From Protonemura montana (lineage: Eukaryota > Arthropoda > Insecta > Plecoptera > Nemouridae), in contig OX387602.1 of NCBI GenBank assembly GCA_947568835.1, positions 16,605,021-16,669,020 of the forward strand: a stretch of DNA of 64,000 nt, written 5' to 3'. The notes beneath the pieces were generated by a model. That model was not told the DNA's origin. It was given only the letters and a program-made list of their open reading frames with translations, and made no database searches. Below, piece by piece: positions 1-12,900 of the stretch; the first letter of the stretch is position 1; each line of letters starts with the position of its first letter. Position numbers and translations under genes: made by a program.

Positions 1-401
1 CTTTCTTCGTTCATTCAGTCCAATACTCGGTGTAAATCCGCGAGGCTGAATTTGTGTAAAACGTGACTTTTGTTTGACAACGACAGATGCAACACGCTGT
101 CGTAAGGAATAATTGGTGGATTTAAGGTCACTGACACTTTTCCAAGATGAATTTCGATCATTACCACCATATTTGCACCCCGTTCTGACTTGATAGTTTC
201 TTAAACCTTCTAACTGTCAACCCGAAAATGAGCCCCTAAACCATTGTTCATCTCTGGACCATCACTATGAATCTTTGTACTATGGTATATTACAAGCACA
301 ATGCTATGGAAGCTTTGGAAGTCCACACATTGATGCACGGAACAAGATACCAAATATCTTAAGTGAGAATCTACTGCGATAAGAAAATAAACTTTTCAAT
401 A
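1..401. other. upstream region of the TMC7-like gene
   Basis: No coding exon is recognised here. The frame of the downstream gene is closed by a TAA stop at 360-362, so the first usable ATG is at 402. The 5' untranslated region and promoter of the TMC7-like gene probably lie here, but no core promoter element could be assigned. Confidence 0.5.
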
Positions 402-3143
402 ATGTCGGGTGGGGAGCGAAAGAAACGAGCGTCCAGAGCCCAAGGGTGGGAAGAGGCGGGTGCCGAATTTTATCAGGAGAGCTACCCAGGCGATGCAGAC
501 CTAGATGCTTTGCAACGTGATCCAACTCACATAGCCACCCTACTACCCAGTAAACAGTGTCGAGCAGGTATGGCCAAGACAGAGAGAGAGAGTAGTGAAA
601 CTGAAATGTCTGCTAAATCTCAATTTTTTGCATGAAAATGTTTCTTCATTTTATGCATCAACCAACATAAATCTGTAAAATGTTCTAGCCACGACAAAGA
701 GAATTCGCAGTGATGCGAAGCAAACCCTCAACAGACGGACGTCCACCCGCAACCGATATGCGAGTACTGCTCGGCGCCCGTCAGCAGCTGTGGACGTGCA
801 TGTTGCAATGTTGCCCGATCTGTCTGGTACGGGCATACCAATTAAAATTTAAAGTTGCAATTGATGGAACAAAAGAGCTATGTTGTTATTATGGTATATC
901 ATGTGAATAAAAAAGAGATGGAATTTGAGTCAGTATTTGTGCTGTTATTGTGCTACAATGATAACTTTATTTATTAAATTAACCCAATCATTGGCTTTTT
1001 GTTTTAGAAAATTTGTCAAATGAAGAGCGTACATGGGAAGAGATTATGCAAATCAAAGCGATGCCTGTTAGCATGGCACAGAAAAAGGAGCTCAAAGCTA
1101 AGTTACAGGTGAGTTAATAAAGTTTTAAGCTCCTTGGTTAAAATGGCTTACAATTTTAATTTATTTGTAAAAAATACATTTTTTCGATTTATCTTGTAGA
1201 ATGCAACAAAACTCCGTTTACAAGGATTCGAGCAACTCAAATGGCAAAAAAGAAAGCTGTATACACGAGTCAAGAACAAGTGGAAAGAAGCCTATGCTAA
1301 GCTTGAGCTTTGGAACCACAGCTTGAAAAAAATAGAGGGCAACTTTGGGACTGGGGTAGTCGCTTATTTCCTTTTTGTAAAGTGGCTAATGTTTCTTAAC
1401 TTGGTCATTTTTGGTCTGATGTTCACATTTGTAATCCTCCCAGTATTATTGTTGGAGCAAAAAAGTCCGGACAACTGCATTATAAGCAACGCCACATCTC
1501 CGTCAACAGCATGCTGTTCAGAAGAGTACTTCAACCAATCGTCCGAAGGAAGCGACATACAGGTGTTGGATATCATACAGGGTACTGGGTGGATGGAAAA
1601 AACTATCATGTTCTATGGAATCTACCCTAACTATATTTATGAAGTAGTGGATTCAAATTTATATTATGATTTACCGCTAGCATATATTGGTATAACTACT
1701 TTATGCCTCCTAGTTAGTTTAGGCGCTATTGTCAAGTCGGCAGCTAGAGGATTCAAAGATAGGCTAGTAGAGGGAGAGGGCCAATTTTACCACTACTGCA
1801 ATCTAGTATTTGGTGGATGGGACTTCTGCATTCACAACGAAAAATCAGCTGTCATAAAGCACAAAGCTCTCTTCAACGAGATGAAAGGATGTTTGATGAC
1901 GGAGAGAAGGGAAGATGAAAGGAAACGTCGGTCTAGAGACGAAAAGACCAAGCTTGTGTTTGCCCGATGTTTCATTAATGTGATAGTAATACTAGTCCTG
2001 ATCGCGTCGGGTGCGTTGATTTTCTACACATTCCAATTTTCTTCAGACGAGCTGAGTAGATTGAGCAAAGACCCCTTTGACAACATCGACCAGGATTCAA
2101 GATTCGAGTCCTTCTACAAATTGCTTCTTGAATTCCTGCCATCCATGGCTATTGTCAGTCTCAACTTGCTAGTCCCCAACCTGTTCAAATACTTTGTGAC
2201 ATTTGAAGACTACAGTCCATTGTTTGTGGTCCGGATAACCTTGTGGAGGACCGTATTCCTTCGCTTGTCTTCTTTGGGTGTATTACTCACTTCTATTTAC
2301 AACATGATCTCTTGCAACAACGACCCTAATCAATGTATCAGCAGTGAGTGCTCCAACAAAGTCCTCTGTTGGGAAACGTATGTTGGCCAGCAATTCTACA
2401 AACTAGTCATCCTCGACTTTGCCACGCACATCATCATAACATTCTTCGTGAATCTTCCGCGCATGCTGATTGCTAAACACTTCAACAGCCGAGTGGCCAA
2501 AATAATTGGTGAGCAAGAGTTTGAGCTTCCCAAGCACGTCCTAGATGTTGTTTACAGCCAGACCCTGTGCTGGCTCGGCAGCTTTTATGCCCCCATCCTG
2601 CCTGCCCTGCTGACAGTAGAATACTTCATCATGTTCTACATCAAGAAGTTTGCATGCCTGGTCAACAGCCGGCCGTCACCGACTGTGTACCGTGCTTCTC
2701 GCTCCAATTCGCTCTTCATGTTCGTGCTGTTGCTCTCGTTTGTCGTGGCCGTTGTGCCAGTCGCGTATTCGGTAGCCGAGCTCAGCCCGTCCAAGTCGTG
2801 TGGGCCGTTCCGCGGTCAGCCCTTCGTGTGGGACATCGTTGTCAAAAGGTTCACGCAGATGCCCGACTGGGTTAAATCCATCCTATTTTTCTTTGGGACA
2901 GCAGCTTTTGCTGTTCCGGCATTTATCGTGCTCACTCTATTCCTTTACTACTACTACGCCGTTTCCGCGGCTAACAAACACATGGTTGTGGTGTTGAAGA
3001 ACCAGCTGGTATTGGAAGGCCACGATAAGCAGTTCTTACTCAACCGCCTAAGCGCATTCATTAAGCAGCAGCAAGATCATCAGAAGGCGATGAGGCACGT
3101 GGAAATAGCTAGCGGACCGACAGAAATGCCGCACACAAGCTAG
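402..3143 (+). CDS. TMC7: transmembrane channel-like protein (TMC7-type), 4 coding exons
   Basis: Exons 402-567, 689-826, 1008-1108 and 1200-3143 join in phase to 782 residues. TMC proteins are multi-pass membrane proteins related to anoctamins/TMEM63; TMC1/2 are hair-cell mechanotransduction channels, while TMC7 function is less defined. Seen here: a basic N-terminus, the pre-domain motif WEEIMQIK followed by MAQKKELKAKLQ around residue 115, about ten hydrophobic segments from residue 185 on, and the TMC-domain signature CWETYVGQ near residue 525. The stretch from GEQEFELP through VVYSQTLCW to RPSP looks closest to vertebrate TMC7, so the subfamily assignment is from remembered similarity. 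The last exon (1,944 bp) carries the whole channel region with no intron. The ATG at 402 is the first after an in-frame stop at 360. A poly(A) signal follows at 3167. Confidence 0.9.
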
Positions 3144-3166
3144 GGATGACCAGTTATCTGATATCA

Positions 3167-3172
3167 AATAAA
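3167..3172 (+). terminator. AATAAA poly(A) signal of the TMC7-like gene
   Basis: AATAAA lies 23 bp after the TAG stop of the TMC7-like gene. The close spacing suggests a very short 3' untranslated region, or that a later signal is used. Confidence 0.5.
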
Positions 3173-4678
3173 ATTAATCTTTTTGAGCAGCCTCGTACGA
3201 CTAGGGATGGATGGATAATAAGTATGTTCTTGTGTTGTGTAACTGACTGGGCAATGCCAGAAAAGATTAGGTTTCTTTGCTTCTATTAGTCATACTAATA
3301 GAATAACCAGATTAACAATATGATTGTCTACCAGTTTTTCATAAATTTTGTATGAAATTTAAATTTTGATAATCTCCGTTTAGAACGTTTTTGATATATC
3401 TATGATAGATGGAAAGTAGTGATGGCCTAGTAGAACTGTCCTTCGTTGTTAGTAATTGATGTCTTGTGTCTTTGTCTTGCATTCAATTTGTCAGTTATGG
3501 TGGACTTCCGTAGTTTAATTGAATCTTTCTTTTCTTGCCCAGAAATATTTGACCAAATGATTGCGCTCAAACAAAGTGTGTACTAGGTATGCCGTATATG
3601 CTCCAAAAAAATAACATTGCCAAATATTATGCCAAATGCAGAACGCCCTAATTGGACTTATTCAAACATCTGATGGAGATGTTCAACTTGTTCAAATTTG
3701 GTGTTATGATATACTGCCACTTCTAGCAAAAAAGGGCAATCTCACGACATTTTTGTTTTGTCTAGCTGGCATAATTTTAGGTAGTCATTACAGATAGCTT
3801 TTATTTATGGTTGTGCAAAAATGCTTACATCTCTACATAATTATTGCTTGACAACTACATGTTTAAGATTTCAAGAACACAGTCCTATCTGCCAAGATGG
3901 GCTGAATGGTTTTGGCTTGGCTGTGATGGGAAATTGTTTATGCAATGCATTGTGAAACACCACTAATCAAAATATTGATACTTTGCTTACACTTTTTGGA
4001 ATAACACTGGTAAATGAACATCAGTAACAGTAAAAACCAAAAAAATCTCGAGTGGCAAAAAGGTGACATAAGAATGGAATCTCTTGATTGGAAAAGGGGT
4101 GAGCAGTGAAGCGGTAGAACTAGCAACCTTACAATCTACAATTTTTTAAATAATTTGTAAAACTAATTTATATTTATTAAAATCAGACAGAATCATTCTA
4201 CAGGCTATTGATACCTAGATTTAGGATTACATTTTTTGAGGCTAATGCTTGTACAGATGAATGGAGTTGGTGATCCATTCGCTAAGGTAGTTCATTGCAA
4301 TTATAGAATGACACCTAGGAACAATCATAAATCTAGTCAGGCACATTCAGTATAACAAACTACTTTATATTTTGTTATGTTATTATTTGGCATTTAAAAG
4401 TGAGGCTTGCCTTTAAGTCATGAACTAGTTTATTCCTCTAACATGTTTCTGAGGTAAAGTCCCTGCTGTACCGTTCTATATTTATTTTATACTTTAATAA
4501 ATTTGTTTTAAGTTTATATCAGAATATGTGTTGTCATTGGGAGGTCCGTAATGTCAGTATTTTATTATATCCATATCGTTTGCTACAATCAATTGCAAGG
4601 CAAATTTAAGCTTTCAATGTGCAAGTTGTTCAACACCGATGTCAGCGGCAAGTTGATCACGTTACAGCTGCTGAATAG
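3173..4678. other. intergenic region between convergent TMC7 and RNASEH2C
   Basis: AT-rich sequence with no supported coding exon. It should hold the 3' untranslated regions of the two convergent genes. A TTTATT at 4481-4486 reads as AATAAA on the minus strand and could be the RNASEH2C poly(A) signal. Confidence 0.5.
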
Positions 4679-5465
4679 TTATTTTGCGTCCGGTTCAATT
4701 GGTGAGTGCAACTGAGAGAAACAAACTCTATTATAAAAGAAGCTTCACAAAAAACCTGCTGAGAATTTATTTTCTCTCAAGAAAAATTTAAAACCACGTC
4801 GATAGAATTTATACAAATATTAGATAGATGTTACTAAGTACTTACAGCCTCGGATATGTGAATCCAGTCCAATGCCCTTAAGAATGCATCATTCCGAGAC
4901 GGAATTTTGTCCCAGTTCCAGTATGTAAGAGCATCAAATTTATGCGTAATGAACACATTTCGCTCTAGATTGTCAGACAAAGGTTTTATGACGTCCTTTA
5001 AAACTATACCCTGGTAATTTTTTGGAAACTGTATAACTTTTCCTTGAAGTGGATATCCCCGGAAAGAAGCAGTAAGTTCTAAAAAATTTGGAACAAATCA
5101 TGTATGCATTGTGTCGTTTTTATAGTGTAGAATCATGTGGAATACTACAGTCCCTTCTAGTGCCGCTGAGATTAAATGATCAAAGACAGTGGCTATGTAA
5201 CAGAATTTGGAATATTGTTGGCAAAATCACGAATTTTAAGGCTGACTCACTCCTTGCAAAATATATTGTGATAACCTAAACTATCTCAAAAAAAGTGACA
5301 CAAAATGAATTTACCTTCTTTATTGTCTTGTTTATCCACGTATGGTTGGAAGTATTGAGATACTTTCGCCTCACCATCTAAACCTATTTTACAGGGCATA
5401 TAATGCATAGTACTAGAAACATTTACAGTATTATCGCCTTTAGACACTTTGATGTGAACCGCCAT
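4679..5465 (-). CDS. RNASEH2C: ribonuclease H2 subunit C, 3 exons
   Basis: Minus-strand exons 5465-5315, 5078-4846 and 4711-4679 join in phase to 138 residues. Subunit C is a non-catalytic part of trimeric RNase H2, which removes ribonucleotides and RNA:DNA hybrids from DNA in the nucleus. Seen: an N-terminal half with HYMPCKIGLDG and the YFQPYV segment, then SFRGYPLQG, YQGIVLKD and a C-terminal stretch with FDALTYWNWDKIP ending in ALDWIH. These match the human protein pattern (HLLPCEVAVDG, SFRGR.LRG, FTLWG). The human protein is 164 residues; this one lacks its acidic insert. The last exon codes only 10 residues plus stop. The start codon is 168 bp from the dyskerin start on the other strand, so a shared promoter is likely. 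Confidence 0.87.
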
Positions 5466-5633
5466 TTTCAGAAGTTTACGCGGGGATTCAGCAAGCACCG
5501 CATGCGCAGTATGGGCAGTCCACAACCAATGCCAATCGATTTCCGGCGCAACTGAGGTTCCGGTAACAACAACCGCTGATATCTGTGAGCTCGCGCGTGT
5601 TGAATATTTGTGTTCATTGAAAACTCTGTGAAA
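5466..5633. promoter_or_regulatory. bidirectional promoter region, RNASEH2C / DKC1
   Basis: Only 168 bp separate the two divergent start codons (5465 on minus, 5634 on plus). The segment has several CpG dinucleotides near 5585-5600 in an otherwise AT-rich area. A shared promoter is inferred from the spacing; no TATA box was assigned. Confidence 0.55.
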
Positions 5634-8600
5634 ATGTCAGAAACTGGTAAGAATTTTTGTGTACCAAAAAAAAAAAAATGCAATTCAAGATTTTTCCGAG
5701 TTTCGTTATTAGAAATGTCGTGAATTCGTTCTAAAATATCGTAACTATCGTCGCCCTTAACCTGTATCACACAGCAGTAACTTGCACGTGTTGCTTCCAT
5801 TTCTGAATACGATGCCGGCAATATGATATTTTTCATTAATTGTAACACTATTTTATCGCAGGGTCCAGTAAAAAGAAAAAGAAGCAGGTCGATCAAGATC
5901 ATATGATTGAATCATCTTCAAAAGAAGCTAAATTGGATGCATCCACATGGCCTCTTCTCTTAAAGGTAAACACCCGAAGACCTAAGCAAGCCCACATTGA
6001 ATGACTATCAGTTACATTTTGTTTACAAAGAATAGCCATTTAATGACATTTTATTTTTATTTCAGAACTTCGACAGATTAAACATTCGTACTAACCACTA
6101 CACTCCTATTCCTGTTGGATCTTCGCCTCTAAAGCGGACAATTACAGAGTATATTCGCTCTGGAATCATAAATCTTGACAAACCTTCCAACCCTAGCTCG
6201 CACGAAGTAGTAGCCTGGGTAAAAAGGATTTTGAAGGTTGAAAAAACTGGGCATTCTGGAACTCTTGATCCTAAAGTCACAGGTTAGAAGTCAACGAGTA
6301 AATCATTTGTTTAAGTAATGCTCCGCAGCCGCATTCCCCCGATAAAATGAAATATTTGGCTTACACTTTATAAATAAGTCATTGTAAAGACCACAGTCAA
6401 GGACTATAAGGAACAATTACTACTCATGCTGTTAAAATTGCCTGCCATTTGTTATCATGAAACGTATCAACGGTTGGTTTTCTGTGTTTTTAGGCTGCTT
6501 GATTGTTTGTATTGATCGAGCTACAAGGCTGGCTAAATCTCAACAAAATGCGGGAAAGGAGTATATCAGCATATTCAAGCTGCATTCTGCAGCAGAAGAG
6601 CCTAAGGTTTTACAAGCGCTAGAGAAACTCAAGGGTGCCTGCTTTCAACGACCCCCATTAATATCAGCCGTCAAAAGACAACTTCGAGTAAGAACTATTT
6701 ATGAAAACAAGCTTCTCGAGTATGATCAGGAGCGCAATATTGGTGAGTCATTGGAGCTATCTGGGTTTTAATTTTTTTTTCCAAACAATGTTACTATTCT
6801 TGCTGTGTTATTTGTAGGCATTTTCTGGCTGAAATGCGAGGCCGGAACATACGTGCGAACTCTGTGCGTACACCTGGGCCTGATGCTTGGAACAGGGGGC
6901 CAGATGATTGAGTTGCGGCGAAATCGGTCAGGCATTCAGTCTGAAAAGGAAGGACTGGTCACATTACATGATGTAATGGATGCCCAATGGCTCTATGAGA
7001 ATCACAAAGACGAGACGTATCTACGCCGTGTGATAAGGTGAGCTGATGAGGCAACCACGATAAGACCATAATTATGCAAGCTTTTAATTTAGAACTTTAT
7101 TCTTTGTTTGTATATGATATTATGACATAATATGTTGTTATATGACATGATCTATTTAGGCCCTTGGAATCGCTGCTTGTTAATCACAAGCGCATCATAA
7201 TGAAGGATAGTTCGGTGAATGCCATCTGTTATGGTGCAAAGATCATGCTTCCTGGAGTGTTGCGCTATGAAGATGGTATTGAAATGAATGAGGAAATTGT
7301 TATCGTGACTACAAAAGGAGAGGCCATTGCATTAGGTTTGTTTGGTTTGAGTTTTTGGGATATGGAAAGGGTGTAAGTGTTCTGTACTAAATGGCAAATT
7401 CTTAGACTTTGAATGACTGTTTACAGGTATTGCCCTTATGACCACGGGAACAATAGCAAGTTGTGATCACGGTGTTGTTGCCAAAATCAAACGTGTCATT
7501 ATGGAGCGGGAGACGTATCCCAAAAAATGGGGCTTGGGACCCAAGGTATAAATTCTTTCCATGTGTCTATACCTTGAAAGCATAGAAAATAAGCCAACAC
7601 CACATGTTTATTTAATTTGCTGTGTTAAGACTAAATTAAGTATAATTTTGTGAGCAGTTTGTGTCGATGCTAAAAAGGTGCTTGTTTACAGGCGTCGGTT
7701 AAGAAGGGCATGATCAAAGCGGGCCAACTTGACAAATATGGCAAACCGAATGAGAACACACCTGCAGAATGGGTATCTGGATATGTCAGCTATGAGTAAG
7801 AAAATCCTTAATGCAAGTTAAGTGTTTTATATCTAAAGACGCATTACTAATATTCACTTCCTTAACAGCATCAAGAAGGACCTAAATGGTGACGGTGAAA
7901 AATCGGTTGAGATCAAGCAAGAACCAATTGATGTGGCAAGAAAGGTAATGACCATACTTGACGTTAGTGTAAAGATTGAAGATTTGGGCAATATTTAAAT
8001 ACAATTTTATTTTCCAGCGCAAGCTCAGTGATAGTAGTAGCAATGCTGGAGACACAGGCATGGATACGTCTGCAGTTGACACACCAGCAAAAAAAGACAA
8101 AAAAAAGAAGAAAAAGAAGCGCGATGATAACGAAGAAGCACCGGAAGAAAATGCAGGAACTATTGATGTGGAAGTAAGTTCATCAGCAGTGATGCTCAAA
8201 TAACACTTTCAACACAGATAAGGTGTACACTGATGTAGCATCCTGATAACCACTGCACGAAAGAAACTGCTTCTAGTTATTTATAATTCTGCCTAATCAT
8301 TAGGAGAGAGGGTGTTTAAGTTATGACATGAGCAGACTGCATTTTTAACCCAAGATAAAAAAATCTCTTTAAGCTGTATTTGTGCTCAAGTTTTTTTTTT
8401 CATATTCTATCTTAGAAGCCACACTTAAATTATGCTAGTAAAAAAGTTCTTAGGGTAAAGACTGTTGTGGAGGTGGTGGGTTGTGAAAAGAAGAAAAAGA
8501 GAGGGGTAGCATAACTTGCTAGAATACTTGATGTGTGATGCAATTAAGTGTGCCTTGCAACAGCAATCTTGGGGCTCTGGTAAGTTGCGCTCTCCCTGTG

Positions 8601-8855
8601 CCCACTGGTACCATCGCTTCTAGTAGGTGCTTGATGCTTGCAAAAATAGCATTAATTTCCCAATTTATATTCGGATCGTAGTTGTGTTAGAAAACGCCCC
8701 CAGTGTGCAGTCTTCAAGTTTGCCTTCAGCTAGCCTTCAAAGGCAAAAATGCAAGATGAGTGCCTGTAATTGTTTTTCATATTTTATTTTTTTCTCAGGC
8801 GCCAAAAAAGGAGAAAAAGAAGAAGAAAAAGAAAGATAAGCAATCTGATGAATGA
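5634..8855 (+). CDS. DKC1: dyskerin, H/ACA snoRNP pseudouridine synthase, 11 exons
   Basis: Exons 5634-5646, 5862-5965, 6066-6282, 6494-6742, 6818-7037, 7160-7335, 7427-7545, 7692-7795, 7869-7944, 8018-8173 and 8799-8855 give 496 residues, close to human dyskerin (514). The enzyme isomerises uridine to pseudouridine in rRNA and snRNA, guided by H/ACA RNAs, in the nucleolus and Cajal bodies, and stabilises telomerase RNA in vertebrates. Seen: [14 protein letters not shown], the catalytic loop [12 protein letters not shown] with the catalytic Asp near residue 107, the TruB core ([19 protein letters not shown]), the PUA domain ([24 protein letters not shown]) and lysine-rich C-terminal tails coded by the last two exons. 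It is divergent from RNASEH2C. Confidence 0.97.
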
Positions 8856-9957
8856 AAGCTGTGCAAGTGCTTCTTATCATCAATATTTTTTTTTTTTGAA
8901 TATTTTAAATTACTCTTGAATAGGGTTGAGGAAACGGTCTCAAAAAGAGAAATAATTTTGTTTTTTATTGGCTTAATAGACCAGACCCTTAGCTCTTTGT
9001 TCCTACGATAACAAACGACGTTAATAATATGCATTTTGTTAGTTTTCTCTACAAAAACCATAATTTGAATTGTTTTTTTCTACGGTGCCTGCTAGGTTTG
9101 TTAACCTTTCAATGGTATAAATCTAAGTTTTTTCTGTTGCGTCCAAAATGGAAGCAAGTTAATGAGTTTCATATTTTAAATAAAATTTTGTTTAGATTGT
9201 ACAAGGCCACTGTATTGCTTGTCAGTGTCTTGAAGCCACTCAAATTCCAGCTCCCTCCATAATTCATGTACTCCATGTATTTAGATCAAGACTGGATCTT
9301 ATTTTTTCAAATATATTTAAATCCATTACTGTGGACTCGCCAAGATTTTAGTCATACAAAAACCCAGTTTACACTTGACTTTGTGCCCAACATGAACCTG
9401 AAGTGATCTTTCCAGCACTTGACAACATTCTCAGCATGCTTGCTAGTCAAATACCCTCATCACCTCAAATTGATGTACTTGTTTGGTTTCCCCATCTAAC
9501 CAAAGTTTCATTAGTGGACTACTGAAAAGCTGGTAATAATATGTAGATACAAAAGTAAAAATTACTGACATGGAAATACTGCACTGCAAGATTACTAGCA
9601 CTCTATTTTTTGCAATGACTTATTGTGGCATCATTTCTGGGGATGGAAATTCATTGTTCACACTTCCTTATGAATACTATTCTATTTATAAGACAGATAC
9701 AGGCTACAAACAGATACCGGTCAAATTATGGCCCTTTATGAGTAGAATCAATTTTACATCAAATTTGTGCAAGGGAAAGATCATGAAGTTCATCTTGTCT
9801 TATGTCTGCAATTGAAAAATAAATCTGGTGCCAAGGCATTATTTCCTTGTTTACTAAACGTCTCAAATCTTTGAAGAACAAGATGACAAATGTAAGTAAA
9901 TATGCTATTTTTCTCTAAATATGCTCTTACAAACTAAGAGTTGATAATAAATTTGAT
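8856..9957. other. convergent intergenic region, DKC1 / IWS1
   Basis: AT-rich with no supported exon. An AATAAA at 9179-9184 is a candidate DKC1 poly(A) signal. Short ORFs here show no family resemblance. Confidence 0.5.
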
Positions 9958-12900
9958 TTACAAGGGCATCTTTCTTCCTTCAACTGAAATAGTAACTGCT
10001 CGTTTCGACTCCTTCATTCGCTTGCTATCTATATAATTTTTCATATGCCGCTCGAATCGGTTCATCGGCTTCTTTGTGGTCTGGGGACAAAAATCGTTGT
10101 TATTACACTTGACAAAATCGAGAAAACAATTATAATCTGATGTGAACAAAAAGCGTTCAATTTACCCTGCTAATGTCAACTTCACTCTCCCATTTCGGTC
10201 GCACAACATAGTCCTTCTCGGAAGGTCTTGGGACACGGGCTCTGGCCACCCATCCTTTGTCTCCCGGACGCAGTGCTCTAAAAACCAAAGTGTCATTACT
10301 TCTCAGCTATCAGCCAATATACCTTTCATAATTAAAATATATCTTGTATCGTAATAGTATCATTTTTCATCCTCAAAAGAAATACATATTTAATCTGACA
10401 TATTTAATCTGAATTCTCAAAAGGATCTCACAGAGAATTGTGGATAATGATTACTGGCAGGGGATCACTAATGATTTATTTATTCAGTCTTCAGAGGTAA
10501 TATGAAAACAGAAATTACATGTCCTCATTACGTGTGTAATACACCGAGGCAGTCGGATAGCAGTGTTCGATATTTACATTTACCTAGCTATGACAAATGA
10601 AATTATAATTGTCACAAAACTCACCTTCCCCCCTCTCCATCCTTGGAAGACATTGCTCTATTAATGTCCTGTTGGGGCACACCTTCCTCCGATACTCTCC
10701 GCTTTTTGGGCATTTGCTCAAAGTCCCTTTGGACACGTTCCTCTCGGCTCATTGCTGATAAATATTAAAATTTTGAACATTGGTTTTTTTCAGTCTAATC
10801 ATGGTCTTTTTTATGCTTAAAAACTTAGAAATGGACAGATAATTTGTGTAAAGAATACCTTTAAAGTCTGTGGACACATTGAAGATAGGCCGAGCCCATT
10901 CATTTATGAGTTTACCGGCTTTGACACGGTTTTCCTTGGTCTCTCGTGGGTGCTTGTACAAGTACATAACTGCCTTGCCAATCCCAGACTGCTTTAGGGT
11001 GTCTCGACTCACGCGAGGAAACTGTAAATTTCGGTTCATGAAATACTTATAGTACAAGCAACTGGCTAAGAATGAAGTTCTAGTAGCCAAGTTGATAGCT
11101 GTTGATATGATTAAAAATTTAGAAAATCTCATTTTCTATTAAAATAAGATAGCTCAAAAGGCATCAATGCACATGTCAATGAAGTGGCAGAAGATCTCTC
11201 GGACATGTTCATTACTATGTAATTTTGTAAAAATGTTAATGGGATTTTGTGCAGCCCCACAAAAATGGTATATTAATATTAGGAACACTAAAATTGTGTT
11301 CTCAAAAATGTGTTTCTCAAAACCAAATTTTCTACCATTTGCAAGAATTTGTAGTTTGAACAAGAAGGAACACGGTGAAAGGTATTTTATTATTAACAAC
11401 ACTATAACCGTCTCAAAAATTGATGCCCAAACGCGGACTCGAACCCCGATCTCCACCTTTCGCGGGTGTTGCTCTGCACCATTGAGCTATCTGGACACTG
11501 GCTTTTTGAGACAATTCTAGTGTATTTGATGAGAATGACAGTTCTCCAAGGAGTAGAACCATGAGGCTGTGAATACTCACAGTCACTCTGATTCTAGTGA
11601 CGCTATATCACGTCACAACCTGTCAAACTCGAATAACTCCAAATTGACGTTGGATTCGTTGCTGTATTAGGATGAACTCTTATTTAAATTGCAAACGCTT
11701 GCAATGCGCGGGGTATTTTATTATTAACAACACTATAACCGTCATTTGAAATTTAAATAAGAGTTCATCCTAATACGGTGAAAGGTGTTTTTCTAAGATA
11801 TCTATTTATGCTAAATTTTCCTCACCTCACAGAGCAACTTCAGTAGACAGTCACGGATTTTAAGCGAAGGCATACTACGGTCTGGCATGGGAGCCAGCCA
11901 ATCAGTGAGCACTGATAGAACATTATGCTCTATGAATGCTAGCTGGAGATCATGCTTGTTAAGTTGTGACATTACTTTGGGAAGCATTGCTATCTTGTTG
12001 ATAGCAGGCTTGGCCTTCTGATTCAGCTTACGATCCTCCTAAAACAAGAAAAAATTATAAGACGCGAGTTCAAATGTTTATAATTATAAAGGCTACTTAA
12101 GCAAAAGATTTCAAGACTAATCAATTTTGTCTAATCTCAGTGATATGATATCCCTTCTCACCTCAGCGGCATTTTTCATGTCTTCAAGAAGTTGAGCGAT
12201 GATATCGTCATTGTCGTTTATAATATCAATGTCCTTACGCTTCCTTCTTTTTGTTTGCTCCTTCTTCCGTTGAAGCATCAACTCAAAATCAGAAATCCCA
12301 GAGTTGTCTCTAAAAAAAGAATGATCACAGTCAGTTGTTGTTGAAGGCACTAACAGGAAAGCAGCTTCCACAATTATTACTGGTATTGGTACCTCAGAAA
12401 AGTTCTGAAGGAGTTAAACACTCACCCTCTATCGACATTACCATCATCAGATTCACTTCCAGACAAGTCTGGAACAACGTCCCCTTCGGTTACATCGACC
12501 TGCACTTCCTCCCCCTCTTCATTCCCACCTTCTGCCCCCTCCTTTGCTTGCTTTTCTGTGTCACTTCCCTTACCACTGTCATCTGCTTCCTTGTCATCAT
12601 TCTCGTCCTCCGAGTCCGAATTAATGTTCACACGTCCCTTCTAAAGAGGAGTAGGTACATATGAAATTGATTTCATAGAAGAATATAACTAGGACATCTT
12701 ATTTTTCTGGAAAAACGTATGTGTATTTAGTGCAGCACCTTAAGGAAAGTAGAAAAGCATCTTCTATGGGGACCCACTGCAGCTAGAAATGCACCGTTTA
12801 AAAAGTTCGTATATTACCCTCAAGAAATAGGTTGCAAGTTTGCAGTTCTGCCTAACTTATGAAAAGCAGTAGCAGGTTCTCATAGAAAATGAAAAACCAC

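Noticed and set aside
8174..8798. snoRNA in DKC1 intron 10
   Set aside because: Dyskerin introns host H/ACA RNAs in vertebrates and this 625-bp intron is the longest, but no clear hairpin-hinge-hairpin-tail with H and ACA boxes, nor C/D boxes, was found by eye.
9570..9815. 81-codon plus-strand ORF after DKC1
   Set aside because: Low-complexity AT-driven frame with no similarity; it lies in the expected 3' region.
11425..11496. Possible true tRNA gene
   Set aside because: The cloverleaf is imperfect (anticodon loop lacks U33, one mismatch in two stems), and the same unit recurs at 41.9 and 42.1 kb inside duplicated insertions, so it is a SINE head.
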